Origin: Niallia endozanthoxylica
Lineage (GTDB): Bacteria > Bacillota > Bacilli > Bacillales > Cytobacillaceae
Assembly: GCF_008710145.1 (NCBI RefSeq)
Contig: NZ_VYKL01000041.1
Span: forward strand, 32,439 to 96,438
Reading direction: 5' to 3'
DNA: 64,000 bases
The notes under the pieces were generated by a model. It saw only the letters and a program-made list of their open reading frames with translations, had not been told where the DNA came from and searched no databases. Of the stretch, positions 7,588 to 15,613 are shown piece by piece. A program made the translations under genes and the position numbers. Within the stretch, counting starts at the first letter, position 1. Each line of letters starts with the position of its first letter.

Positions 7588-8529
7588 TCAACCAAACCTT
7601 CTAAATTCTTGTTGTTCTTTCTTACCTTCCTGCTCAAATAAACTCAAAAATGCATCGACCACTTCAGAATCAAATTGCGTTCCTTTATTTTTGCGGATTT
7701 CATTAAGTACATACTCTAGCGGAAGCTTGTCTCGGTAAATTCGTTTTGAACTCATCGCATCAAACACATCTGCTACCGCAACAATCCGAGCTACTAAAGG
7801 GATTTGCTTTCCTTTGATACCTTTAGGATATCCCTTGCCGTCATATCTTTCATGATGATATAACACAATATCTAACACACCATTTTCTCTATAACTTACG
7901 ACGTGTTTAATCATTTCATATCCAATTGTTGGATGACTCTTGATGATCTTATACTCCTCATCTGTCAACTTTCCGGGTTTCGATAATATATGTTCAGGTA
8001 TACCAATTTTCCCAATGTCATGAAGCAGCCCGCCCATACGAATAACATCACAAAGATCTTTTGACAGTTTCATCCTCTTCGCTATTTCAACTGAATACCT
8101 CGCTACATTTTCAGAATGATGCAAAGTATAAGTATCCCTTGAATCTAAAGCCTTAGCGAGAGTTGTTGTTAATTCAATATTATCTAACTTCGTTCTGTGA
8201 ACATACTTCATTAACCCCGCTGAGATTCCCGTTACCAATAGATAGGTAAACAAATGAATGAGGAAAGTACCTATTGTTAAATGAGAATCAGCAATTAGAA
8301 AATATCTGCAAGCTACTACAATAATCGTAAATAAAACTAATAACCATGCGGGTTTATTATAAAAGCCAACCCCTAGAAAAATAACAGCAAAAATATACAA
8401 GATATAATAATTACTTTCACTTTGTAAAAAGACACTATTCAAGATAATACTAAAAGTCAAAAAAGTAAAAAACCCATAACGAAAGTAAACTGGGTTATCT
8501 ATCCATTTATTTAATAATTGATTGATCAT
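7588..8529 (-). CDS. Membrane HD-GYP phosphodiesterase-like protein
   Basis: A 313-residue protein. The first about 110 residues carry four or five hydrophobic segments. The rest is an HD-GYP domain with HHSENVARYS near 137-146, the metal-binding LLHDIGK (H170, D171) and a canonical HHERYDGKGYP at 225-235. HD-GYP enzymes hydrolyse c-di-GMP or related cyclic dinucleotides. All key residues visible to me are present, so activity is likely. The ATG at 8527-8529 is preceded by GGTAGGGGG. The downstream side ends in a T-rich run without a clear stem. Together with the diguanylate cyclase at 771 it could form a local c-di-GMP make-and-break pair, although the genes are 5 kb apart. Confidence 0.9.
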   Translation of the reverse strand: MINQLLNKWIDNPVYFRYGFFTFLTFSIILNSVFLQSESNYYILYIFAVIFLGVGFYNKPAWLLVLFTIIVVACRYFLIADSHLTIGTFLIHLFTYLLVTGISAGLMKYVHRTKLDNIELTTTLAKALDSRDTYTLHHSENVARYSVEIAKRMKLSKDLCDVIRMGGLLHDIGKIGIPEHILSKPGKLTDEEYKIIKSHPTIGYEMIKHVVSYRENGVLDIVLYHHERYDGKGYPKGIKGKQIPLVARIVAVADVFDAMSSKRIYRDKLPLEYVLNEIRKNKGTQFDSEVVDAFLSLFEQEGKKEQQEFRRFG

Positions 8530-8664
8530 GGCCCCCTACCTTTACTTTTTCGTATAAATAACTTTTTTAGTTTATCATTGATTTAAGTGAAAATAACTAT
8601 TTTTTAAATAGTAAACTGTTACCAATAAGCTGAAAGTGAAAATTATACGACAAATGGACAAAAA

Positions 8665-8697
8665 AAGCTTACAACCTATATTTCAGATTGTAAGCTT
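8665..8697 (-). terminator. Terminator of the NlpC/P60-SLH gene
   Basis: AAGCTTACAA at 8665-8674 pairs perfectly with TTGTAAGCTT at 8688-8697. Reading leftward, a T run follows. It lies 10 bases past the stop codon of the 8707 gene. Confidence 0.88.
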
Positions 8698-8706
8698 CTA
8701 TTATTT

Positions 8707-9711
8707 CTATTTCACATTCATCGCATTGTAGATTGCTGTGGTGAAGAAGGCACGTGATGCCTGGTTTGTTGCAAAGTAGCGATCACCAGCGAAAACGCTT
8801 GTTTTATCAATACGGCTCATCGTTACTATTGCGTCATGTGCCCAATAATCAGGACCAACATCGCTATATGGATGAGCCGATGCTGCTGTAAAAGTTTTGC
8901 CCTGCAGATTAAAGGCTCTTTCTACAATGACTGCCATTTGTGCTCTTGTCATATTATCGTCTGGACGAAAGGTTCCGTCTGGGAACCCTGAAATAATGCC
9001 AAGATCTTTCATAACAGCTATGTCTTTTGCAAATCGGTTTGTTGCTGCTACATCACTAAACGAATTCACGCTTTGTGGCTGCTTGTTGAATACTCGATTA
9101 ATAATGGCTGCAGCTTGTCCACGTGTTACGTTTGCATCCGGGCGGAATGAACCGTCTTCAAACCCTTGAATAACACCCTGCTTCGTTAATACAGAAATGG
9201 CAGGATATGCTGCATTGCTTGCGCTTACATCTTTGAACTCACTATCTTCAGAGCCGCCATTAATCACGCGTGTTGCCCCGTAGTATTTAGGTCCCCAATA
9301 ACTACTGCTTAATGAATCAATTTTAATTCCCTTACTGCTAGTAGCACTGATAAATTCGTTGTTCCCAATATAAAGTCCCGAATGGGTAATGCCTGCTTTA
9401 TTATATGTTTTTTGAAAAAATACGATATCTCCTGGTTGAAGCTCTTCTTTAGATACCTTTGTTCCCGCATTATATTGATCCGCAGAAACTCTTGGCATGC
9501 TTATTCCTACTTTGTCATATACGTAGCGAATAAACCCTGAGCAATCAAACCCGCTTGGAGTCGTACCGCCAAATACATACGGTACACCTATGTAAGATTT
9601 AGCTATTTTAATGACCTCCTCTTGCTGAGTACCTGCCGCTGATACAGAGTGCAGAGGAAGAATTCCTATAAGTAATACAATCAATATTATGCGTGTAAAA
9701 CGCTGTCTCAT
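8707..9711 (-). CDS. NlpC/P60 peptidoglycan endopeptidase with C-terminal SLH triad
   Basis: A 334-residue exported protein. The signal peptide is about 1-26. An NlpC/P60 cysteine peptidase domain spans about 28-152, with the catalytic Cys in DCSGF (C57) and His in HSGLYIG (H110). Such domains cut peptidoglycan stem peptides (typically D-Glu to meso-DAP). Three SLH modules at about 158-334 anchor it to the wall polymer. The third is degenerate, with TNQASRAFF in place of the usual TRAE/TRGE box. The ATG start follows GAGGTGA. It is monocistronic with its own terminator. Its signal peptide is of the ordinary type, unlike the YRKFIAG type of the S-layer genes, which suggests standard SecA export. 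Confidence 0.9.
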   Translation of the reverse strand: MRQRFTRIILIVLLIGILPLHSVSAAGTQQEEVIKIAKSYIGVPYVFGGTTPSGFDCSGFIRYVYDKVGISMPRVSADQYNAGTKVSKEELQPGDIVFFQKTYNKAGITHSGLYIGNNEFISATSSKGIKIDSLSSSYWGPKYYGATRVINGGSEDSEFKDVSASNAAYPAISVLTKQGVIQGFEDGSFRPDANVTRGQAAAIINRVFNKQPQSVNSFSDVAATNRFAKDIAVMKDLGIISGFPDGTFRPDDNMTRAQMAVIVERAFNLQGKTFTAASAHPYSDVGPDYWAHDAIVTMSRIDKTSVFAGDRYFATNQASRAFFTTAIYNAMNVK

Positions 9712-10025
9712 GCTGTCACCTCGCCGAACTTTCTACCATATTTTCTCGCAATTTATCAAAATATGCTTCATTTCTTTCAACATCATTATTCTATCAGATA
9801 AAAATAGATTTTTATTTTACTATTTCATTACAATCCCACGTGAATATTAACAAAATTATAAATTTTTTTACTAAATACACCAAAAGGCCCAACACAAAGC
9901 CATTTCTGCCTTCCATCCCATCGAAAAGAAAGGGATAATCTACCAGCATAGAACCTAATAAAACGAGACGATTTTACCACAACTATAAAAATCTTTTTCA
10001 ATTGGCTGCTAGATACGAACAAAAC

Positions 10026-10069
10026 AAAAACAGCCCTGCGGAGATTTCTCTCTCCACAGAGCTGTTTTT
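10026..10069. terminator. Terminator of the YcdB-like SLH gene
   Basis: AAAAACAGC at 10026-10034 pairs with GCTGTTTTT at 10061-10069, with further internal pairing of the CTGCGGAGA and TCTCCACAG segments. A and T flanks make it potentially bidirectional. It is a member of the CTCTGCAGAG hairpin family. Confidence 0.8.
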
Positions 10070-10172
10070 AACTGCTTATTCATTAAAATCGTCATCTCAT
10101 TCTTAAGCAAGCAGATTTCCAAGAAAAAATGGAAGGCAGGTTAAAAATTTTTCTTAAGTCACCCCTATGCTC

Positions 10173-12398
10173 CTAGTACATATAAGGGTTTCTTTCGTAA
10201 GCTTCTTTTGCTAGACGTAAAATGGATACTGCTAGCTGAGCGTAGGTTACTTCTTGGTCAGGATTGAAGTAACCGCCTTTGCTTCCTTGCAGGATGCCAT
10301 ACGTGTTGGCCAAAGCGACGTGCCCTTTGTATTGACTTTGAACGTTGGCTGCGTCAGCAAACTTCAATTTATAGATGTCGCCTTGTTTCGCCGCTTTTTC
10401 CAATCCTAGTGCTCGAATATACCAAGCAGCTAATTCTTCTCTTGTCAGCATCGCATCAATATCAAATTCTGCAGCTCCTTGGTCTAAAATTCCCATAGAG
10501 ACAGCACGTTCAATATATAAATAAAGGGGATGATCCTGACCAATATTCTCAAAGGTTTGCTCTGAGTCTTCGTGCTCTCCATCAAAGATACTGTAAATCG
10601 GAGTCAATGACTTCATTATCACCTCAATCGCTTCACCTTTTGTAATCGAGGCATTTCCATTAAATGCTGCTGGATCCTCTACGCCTATAATACCTGTTTG
10701 AATCAAGTAATTTAGTTCCTTCTCCGCCCAAGGATGGGAGACATGCTTTTCAATCTCTTCTGTGTTTGTACTGTTCCATTCACCGGTATAAGCATCTATA
10801 TAACTATAAATCTTGCCATTAAAGACGGGTACATAGACTAGGTTGTAATGATTGTCCTCGCTATTCTCTTCTGTTACGTAACGAAGCTCAAGATTTATGC
10901 CCTCACTGAACTTGGCTGCAGCCTCTTCTTTAGATTTTATTCCTTCCTGCGATGGCCAATTTTCAATCGGAAGCTTTTCGGCACCCAAATTGACTAGTGT
11001 TCCATCCTCAGAAATAGACACAAACATTTGGTCCCCATCTACAATGATTCCATCCACTACACGCGGAAATGAAAAATAATAGATTCCTTCCTCAGCAAAG
11101 TAACCTTCATCTGTCGGCATCGAATAATCATGAAGATATGAAGGCACATACTCTTTTAAAAATTGAACCGCTTTTGCCTCAGCTTCTTCCTTTGTAATAG
11201 ACACTCCATTTTCCGGCTCTTCGCCTATTTCATTTAGAAGATCACGTTTCACATCGTAGTATTGGATAATGTCCCCTGTTTTTTGGTCAAATAGCAGCTC
11301 TGCCCCGTATCCGCCTCCGTCTTTTGTTTCATACATATATTGGACACTAATAACTTTCTGGCCTAAATAATGCTCCCGCTCGTGAACAGCTTCAATAGTC
11401 AGTTTTACTTTATCAGAATCAACCTTAAGCAACTGCTCGGCAAATGCCTTTGCTTTTTCTACCGATAAATCAGAGTCCCTAGGCGGTAATGGGTTAGATG
11501 AAATGTACTGAATTCCTTTAACTGCCGGCAGTTCTGAAGAAAAACCGTCAGCATTCTGCCATTGACTAGTCAAGGCATGTACACCTTGTACGCTCCCTGT
11601 TTGCTGGTAGACGAGCTTGACATACGGCTTACCTGTTTGAAAATTAAAATCAACCTTGTAGCGTAATTCAACTCCAAGATTATCCTTTACCTTTGCTAAT
11701 ATTTCATCCTTAGGCAGCACTTTCGCCGAATCATCATATGTTTGCTTGCCATTCTTTATGTAATTTCGGAAAAACTCAACAATCTCTCCGTTACCTAGCA
11801 CAGTAATCTGTATCGTCTGATCTGAAACAGGGATTTGCTTTTCAGTATGGACAAACGAAAACGTATAGCGGATTGGCTCAACCAGTGTTTGAGCTGGAGG
11901 ATAGTAATCATTGACTGTATCCAATTGATACTCACCATTTTTGGTGAAGCTTTTCAAAAAGGCCGTTGCCGTTTCCTGCGCCTCGTCCTTCGTTACCTTT
12001 GGAGGGAAAAGAGCGTCCTGAGCATTAGCCGGCTGATAATGGAAGTATTCAATCTGCAAATCCTTACCGACAAACCCAAAGCTGCCATAGATTTGCTTCC
12101 CTTTTACTTCCTTGAAAAAGCTCAAATCATATCGGATCGTGTCATTTTCCGGGAAATAATGTCCACTCGACATTTCAAAATCTTTTTCTTTTAGAAAATC
12201 AAACTTACCTGGGAATAAAGACTTTACTCTCTGAATCAAGTCTGCTTTCGTAATCTCTGAATCTACCTCAGCAATACGGATTTGAAATGGCCCCTGCTGC
12301 TCATTCAAAAGTGGCGCAGCACCAGCAGTTGGGATAATAAGACCTAGAGATAGGACCGTAGACAAGGGAATAATGCCTAGCTTTTTATAGTTTTTCAA
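10173..12398 (-). CDS. YcdB/YcdC-like repeat protein with C-terminal SLH modules
   Basis: A 741-residue exported protein. The signal peptide is about 1-27. Residues about 40-520 contain repeated PepSY-like/YcdB-type units, each with a KDEAQETATAFLK or KEEAEAKAVQFLK helix followed by beta strands. Residues about 565-741 carry three SLH modules, divergent from those of the S-layer genes. The YcdB/YcdC repeat family has no firm function, and PepSY-like units are often proposed to modulate proteases. Translation starts at TTG 12396-12398 with a GGGAGG ribosome binding site about 10 nt upstream. No ATG near it gives a better signal peptide. It is monocistronic with a terminator 100 bases after the stop. 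Confidence 0.82.
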   Translation of the reverse strand: MKNYKKLGIIPLSTVLSLGLIIPTAGAAPLLNEQQGPFQIRIAEVDSEITKADLIQRVKSLFPGKFDFLKEKDFEMSSGHYFPENDTIRYDLSFFKEVKGKQIYGSFGFVGKDLQIEYFHYQPANAQDALFPPKVTKDEAQETATAFLKSFTKNGEYQLDTVNDYYPPAQTLVEPIRYTFSFVHTEKQIPVSDQTIQITVLGNGEIVEFFRNYIKNGKQTYDDSAKVLPKDEILAKVKDNLGVELRYKVDFNFQTGKPYVKLVYQQTGSVQGVHALTSQWQNADGFSSELPAVKGIQYISSNPLPPRDSDLSVEKAKAFAEQLLKVDSDKVKLTIEAVHEREHYLGQKVISVQYMYETKDGGGYGAELLFDQKTGDIIQYYDVKRDLLNEIGEEPENGVSITKEEAEAKAVQFLKEYVPSYLHDYSMPTDEGYFAEEGIYYFSFPRVVDGIIVDGDQMFVSISEDGTLVNLGAEKLPIENWPSQEGIKSKEEAAAKFSEGINLELRYVTEENSEDNHYNLVYVPVFNGKIYSYIDAYTGEWNSTNTEEIEKHVSHPWAEKELNYLIQTGIIGVEDPAAFNGNASITKGEAIEVIMKSLTPIYSIFDGEHEDSEQTFENIGQDHPLYLYIERAVSMGILDQGAAEFDIDAMLTREELAAWYIRALGLEKAAKQGDIYKLKFADAANVQSQYKGHVALANTYGILQGSKGGYFNPDQEVTYAQLAVSILRLAKEAYERNPYMY

Positions 12399-12535
12399 TA
12401 TAGTAACCTCCCAATATTTTCTATATTTCTAATTATATAGTATGATTCTAATGGGAGATAGATACCTTCTCACTAGTTTTATAATAATATGTATGAGAGA
12501 TTGGCATAGGCCAAAGGATCACGTTCCCTCCTTTT

Positions 12536-12940
12536 TCAATCTTTCAAATATTTAACCCCTAATCTTGTTGCCCAACCTTCACACCAAAAGGCATCATAAG
12601 GAGATAAGCTGTGACCTTTTGCTCTACGATAGCTTCGATAATGGTATCGAACAGCCGATGGGATTGTTACTAGAAAAGGCATAAGCGGACCTAATAGTAA
12701 GGTCTGGAAGCTATGTCCATATTCATGAGATTTTAATCTCTTGTCCGCATTTTTCTGAACAAAGAAGAAACCTCCTAAATTTAAGCCGCCCCAATGATTC
12801 CCCAACTCAAAATAAACAGCATACCCAAATCTCTTTGGCTTCTTGCCCAGACATATTAATAGCAGAGCAAAAATTGCACCGATTACATTTAAAGGCAGCC
12901 CCCAGGTTAACTGCAGCATCCAATAGACGAATGTACGCAT
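12536..12940 (-). CDS. Small membrane protein with HExGH metallopeptidase-like motif
   Basis: Read from ATG 12938-12940 this is 134 residues. The reading frame can be extended to a TTG at 12973, but that codon lies inside the terminator hairpin of the next gene and its GGAG is only 3 nt away, so I prefer the internal ATG. There is a hydrophobic N-terminus (about 5-30), then SHEYGHSFQ, a zinc-protease-like HExxH motif, another hydrophobic stretch, and a C-terminal WCEGWATRLG whose Glu could be a third ligand. I do not recognise a characterised family. Peptidase activity is inference. Confidence 0.7.
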   Translation of the reverse strand: MRTFVYWMLQLTWGLPLNVIGAIFALLLICLGKKPKRFGYAVYFELGNHWGGLNLGGFFFVQKNADKRLKSHEYGHSFQTLLLGPLMPFLVTIPSAVRYHYRSYRRAKGHSLSPYDAFWCEGWATRLGVKYLKD

Positions 12941-12969
12941 AAGACCCCATTCCCTTTCTTTCGGATAAA

Positions 12970-13003
12970 ACAAAACTCCAGAGACTTTCTCCTGGAGTTT
13001 TGT
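12970..13003 (-). terminator. Terminator of the SPFH / ribbon-helix-helix operon
   Basis: ACAAAACTCCAG at 12970-12981 pairs perfectly with CTGGAGTTTTGT at 12992-13003, four bases past the stop codon of the small gene at 13007. On the leftward strand the stem itself carries TTTT. Confidence 0.82.
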
Positions 13004-13006
13004 TTT

Positions 13007-13162
13007 CTATTTATCTTTGTCCCTGCCTGCTTCTTTTAATGCTTTTTTCAATAATAATTCGATTTGAGCATTTACACTACGAAGCTCATCACTTGCCCAC
13101 TTTTCAAGTGCATCGTATGTTTTTTGATCAATTCGAAGCAAAAAGCGTTTTTTCTCAGCCAC
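13007..13162 (-). CDS. Small Arc-type ribbon-helix-helix protein
   Basis: A 51-residue protein, too short for most gene callers, starting at GTG 13160-13162. It begins MAEKKRFLLRIDQKTYDAL and continues EKWASDELRSVNAQIELLL. That is a short basic beta strand followed by two helices with the SVNAQIE turn, as in Arc/MetJ-type DNA-binding proteins. The start lies 14 bases after the SPFH stop, behind an AAGG ribosome binding site. A terminator follows 4 bases after the stop, so the two genes should be co-transcribed. It may regulate its own operon, but the target is unknown. I am confident of the coding potential and of the fold class. Confidence 0.82.
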   Translation of the reverse strand: MAEKKRFLLRIDQKTYDALEKWASDELRSVNAQIELLLKKALKEAGRDKDK

Positions 13163-13176
13163 ATTGATTCACAACC

Positions 13177-14043
13177 TTAATAAATCGTTCCCGTATTAAT
13201 AATCGGCTGATTTCCCTTTTCCGATACTAATGCCACCATTAAATTATTCACCATTTGTGCCTTTTTCTCTTCGTCAAGCTCCACAATCTGCTCATGGCTT
13301 AATTGTTCAATAGCTGATTTTACCATGGAAACAGCCCCATCGACAATGACTTTTCGTGCAGCAAGAACCGCTCTCGCCTGCTGTCTTTGCAGCATGGAAT
13401 GAGCAATCTCACTTGAGTAGGCTAAATGCATAATTCTTGCCTCAATAATCTCAACACCTGCAACCTGTAATCTTCCTTGTAAATCTTTTGTCAGAACATC
13501 CCCCACTTCATCTGAATGCTGCCTTAAGGAGATTTCATAGTCATTATTAAAATTGTCATACGGATACTGACTGGCAATGTGACGCAGTCCCGTTTCACTT
13601 TGAGTATGAACAAACTCTTTATAATCCTCCACATCAAAAACCGCTTTCGCTGAATCAAACACCTTGTAAACCACAACAGCTGCAATTTCAATTGGATTCC
13701 CTTCTAAATCATTTACTTTCAAACGATCGCTGTTAAAGTTAATCACTCGTAACGAAACATTTCTTCTAGAGGTAAATGGAACAGTATACCAAAAACCTTC
13801 CTTCTTAATAACACCTAAATAATTACCGAACAATGTGAACACCTTCGACTGATTCGGCTGAATGATTGTAAAACCTGTAAGGCTAACAAGCAGCAATAAC
13901 AAGAGAATGACCCCTGCAACAAATGAAAGGGCACTTGCAGATGTAACAAAAGCTCTGACAGAAAACACAAGACCGACAATCAGCACCAGAACAATAAACA
14001 AACCAACAAAACCATTCCATTTAGCCATTTCTTTTTCTTTCAT
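13177..14043 (-). CDS. SPFH/Band 7 membrane protein (stomatin-like)
   Basis: 288 residues from the preferred ATG at 14041-14043, which has GAGGAG 8 nt upstream. Alternative starts at 14049 and 14052 are too close to that site. Two hydrophobic segments (about 8-30 and 34-58) are followed by an SPFH core with IIQPNQSKVFTLFGNY, a VNDLEGNPIEIAAVVVY segment and AGVEIIEARIMHLAY. SPFH proteins assemble into membrane microdomain scaffolds. The downstream Arc-like gene at 13007 is in the same operon. No NfeD-type protease partner is adjacent, unlike many flotillin operons. Confidence 0.88.
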   Translation of the reverse strand: MKEKEMAKWNGFVGLFIVLVLIVGLVFSVRAFVTSASALSFVAGVILLLLLLVSLTGFTIIQPNQSKVFTLFGNYLGVIKKEGFWYTVPFTSRRNVSLRVINFNSDRLKVNDLEGNPIEIAAVVVYKVFDSAKAVFDVEDYKEFVHTQSETGLRHIASQYPYDNFNNDYEISLRQHSDEVGDVLTKDLQGRLQVAGVEIIEARIMHLAYSSEIAHSMLQRQQARAVLAARKVIVDGAVSMVKSAIEQLSHEQIVELDEEKKAQMVNNLMVALVSEKGNQPIINTGTIY

Positions 14044-14286
14044 ATCCATCACTCCTCGTGATATTTCCTTGATACCATTATGATATCACATTGATATTGA
14101 AATGTGAAGAAATCAGGTGCCTAATTCTTATTTTGATTCTTTTCCTAAATGATAGCAGGCTCTATTCGTACAGCTTTTCTTTTTATTCCAAAATAAAACA
14201 ATCAGCTCATTTTATGGAGAATAATAGCCCAAGAACCTGATATAATGGTATTGTCAATTTAGGTATGAAAAGGAGAATATTCTATT

Positions 14287-15327
14287 GTGAAATTAGGACC
14301 GCGCGTCATTAAAACAGGAATAGCTGTTACACTGGCTTTATATATTTGCTCCGTATTAAAGCTCGAATCAGCCGTATTTGCCGGCATGGCTGCTATTTTT
14401 ACCCTCCAGCCGTCCATTTATCGGACATGGAAACAGGTTTGGGATCAAGTGCAAACGAATATTCTAGGTGCCCTCTTTGCCTTGCTTGGTTTATATTTTC
14501 TTGGCAATGATCCGTTCTCAATCGGGCTTGTCATGATCCTTGTGATTGGCATGTCAGTCAAATTAAAAATGGCGGAGACCATTTCACTCACATTAGTGAC
14601 TGTTCTTGCTGTCATGAGTGCACCTGGAGGCGATGATTTGATGTTTGCCTTACAACGTTTTGCGCTAACCTTTATTGGGATGGCATCAGCCTTAGTCGTG
14701 AATATTTTCATTTCACCGCCCAACTTTAAGAAAATATATATCGAAAAGGTAAACAGCGTTTTTCAAAATATGTCGATTTTGATGAGAACGGCTATATCCG
14801 ATGAAATGACGGAAAAATCATTTCATGAGCAAATGAGACAGCTAGAAAAGGATATTTTAAAACTAGAAGAGCAGTACCGCTTGTTTGATGAAGAGCGCGA
14901 AAAAATGGCCAAGCTTAATCAGCTCGACCTGCGTGAAATTGTCGTGTTCAGACAAATGTTTAAATCGCTTCAGCAAGGATTTATTGTACTGGAAGATATT
15001 GACTCTTTCTATTTTAAAAGTCAACCATCGAACGAGGATAACCAATTATTTGACCAGCATTTAGAGCTGTTAATCAAGTATCATGAGCTCTTTTTATTAA
15101 AATACGATGGAATTATTAAACTGGATGATCAAAAACAGGATGAGGACCGGCTAAAGGAAACAACAGCCTTTCTGGAAAAAGTCATTGCCGCTTATCAGGA
15201 CCATAACAAAATTCAGCTCACCATTATCGGTTCTTCGATATATAACTATGCCTACCAGATTGACCGGCTCGACCAATTAGTCGAACAATTTATGGGATAT
15301 AAGGAAAGAGCAAACGGAAACCCATAA
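14287..15327 (+). CDS. Aromatic-acid-exporter-family membrane protein (FUSC/ArAE_1 type)
   Basis: A 346-residue protein similar in layout to Bacillus YgaE-type proteins. Four to six hydrophobic segments lie within the first about 145 residues, including SAVFAGMAAIFTLQPSIYRT, which is typical of the ArAE/FUSC families. A long helical cytoplasmic domain (about 150-346) follows. Family members are linked to export of aromatic acids, but the substrate here is unknown. Translation starts at GTG 14287 after AAAAGGAG. The gene is divergent from the SPFH operon, and the 14053-14286 gap should hold both promoters. It ends at a strong terminator. Confidence 0.8.
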   Translation: MKLGPRVIKTGIAVTLALYICSVLKLESAVFAGMAAIFTLQPSIYRTWKQVWDQVQTNILGALFALLGLYFLGNDPFSIGLVMILVIGMSVKLKMAETISLTLVTVLAVMSAPGGDDLMFALQRFALTFIGMASALVVNIFISPPNFKKIYIEKVNSVFQNMSILMRTAISDEMTEKSFHEQMRQLEKDILKLEEQYRLFDEEREKMAKLNQLDLREIVVFRQMFKSLQQGFIVLEDIDSFYFKSQPSNEDNQLFDQHLELLIKYHELFLLKYDGIIKLDDQKQDEDRLKETTAFLEKVIAAYQDHNKIQLTIIGSSIYNYAYQIDRLDQLVEQFMGYKERANGNP

Positions 15328-15389
15328 ATACAATGCAATAGCAATAAATGATGATGCTAGTTATTATTTAAATAAATTGTTTAAACTAA

Positions 15390-15426
15390 GAAAAGCCTTG
15401 AAATGTGTTACATTTCAAGACTTTTC
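15390..15426 (+). terminator. Terminator of the aromatic-acid-exporter-like gene
   Basis: A 16-position stem (15390-15405 with 15411-15426, one mismatch) has a 5-nt loop and is followed by a run of T residues. It sits 60 bases after the stop. Confidence 0.9.
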
Positions 15427-15510
15427 TTTTTTTATATGGTCTTATCTAATTCATCAATGGTAAGTACTGTTGAACCTACCAACTTTTCTATTCGCAAGGC
15501 CAGGAAAAAT

Positions 15511-15556
15511 GATAGAAAAGCTCTGCAGAGTTTTCTCTCCACAGAGCTTTTCTATC
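15511..15556 (-). terminator. Terminator of the giant SLH gene
   Basis: GATAGAAAAGCTCTG at 15511-15525 pairs perfectly with CAGAGCTTTTCTATC at 15542-15556, with an extra inner GAG/CTC pair. An AT-rich stretch follows on the leftward strand. It is the best-formed member of the CTCTGCAGAG family. Confidence 0.85.
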
Positions 15557-15613
15557 GTCTATCTATCTATTAATCTTCCCACAAAATGTAAGTCGTCATA
15601 GCGACAATTCTTA

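Noticed and set aside
9828..10022. 64-residue leftward reading frame
   Set aside because: No clear ribosome binding site or family, Phe/Arg-rich low-complexity translation, in AT-rich spacer between two well-defined SLH genes.
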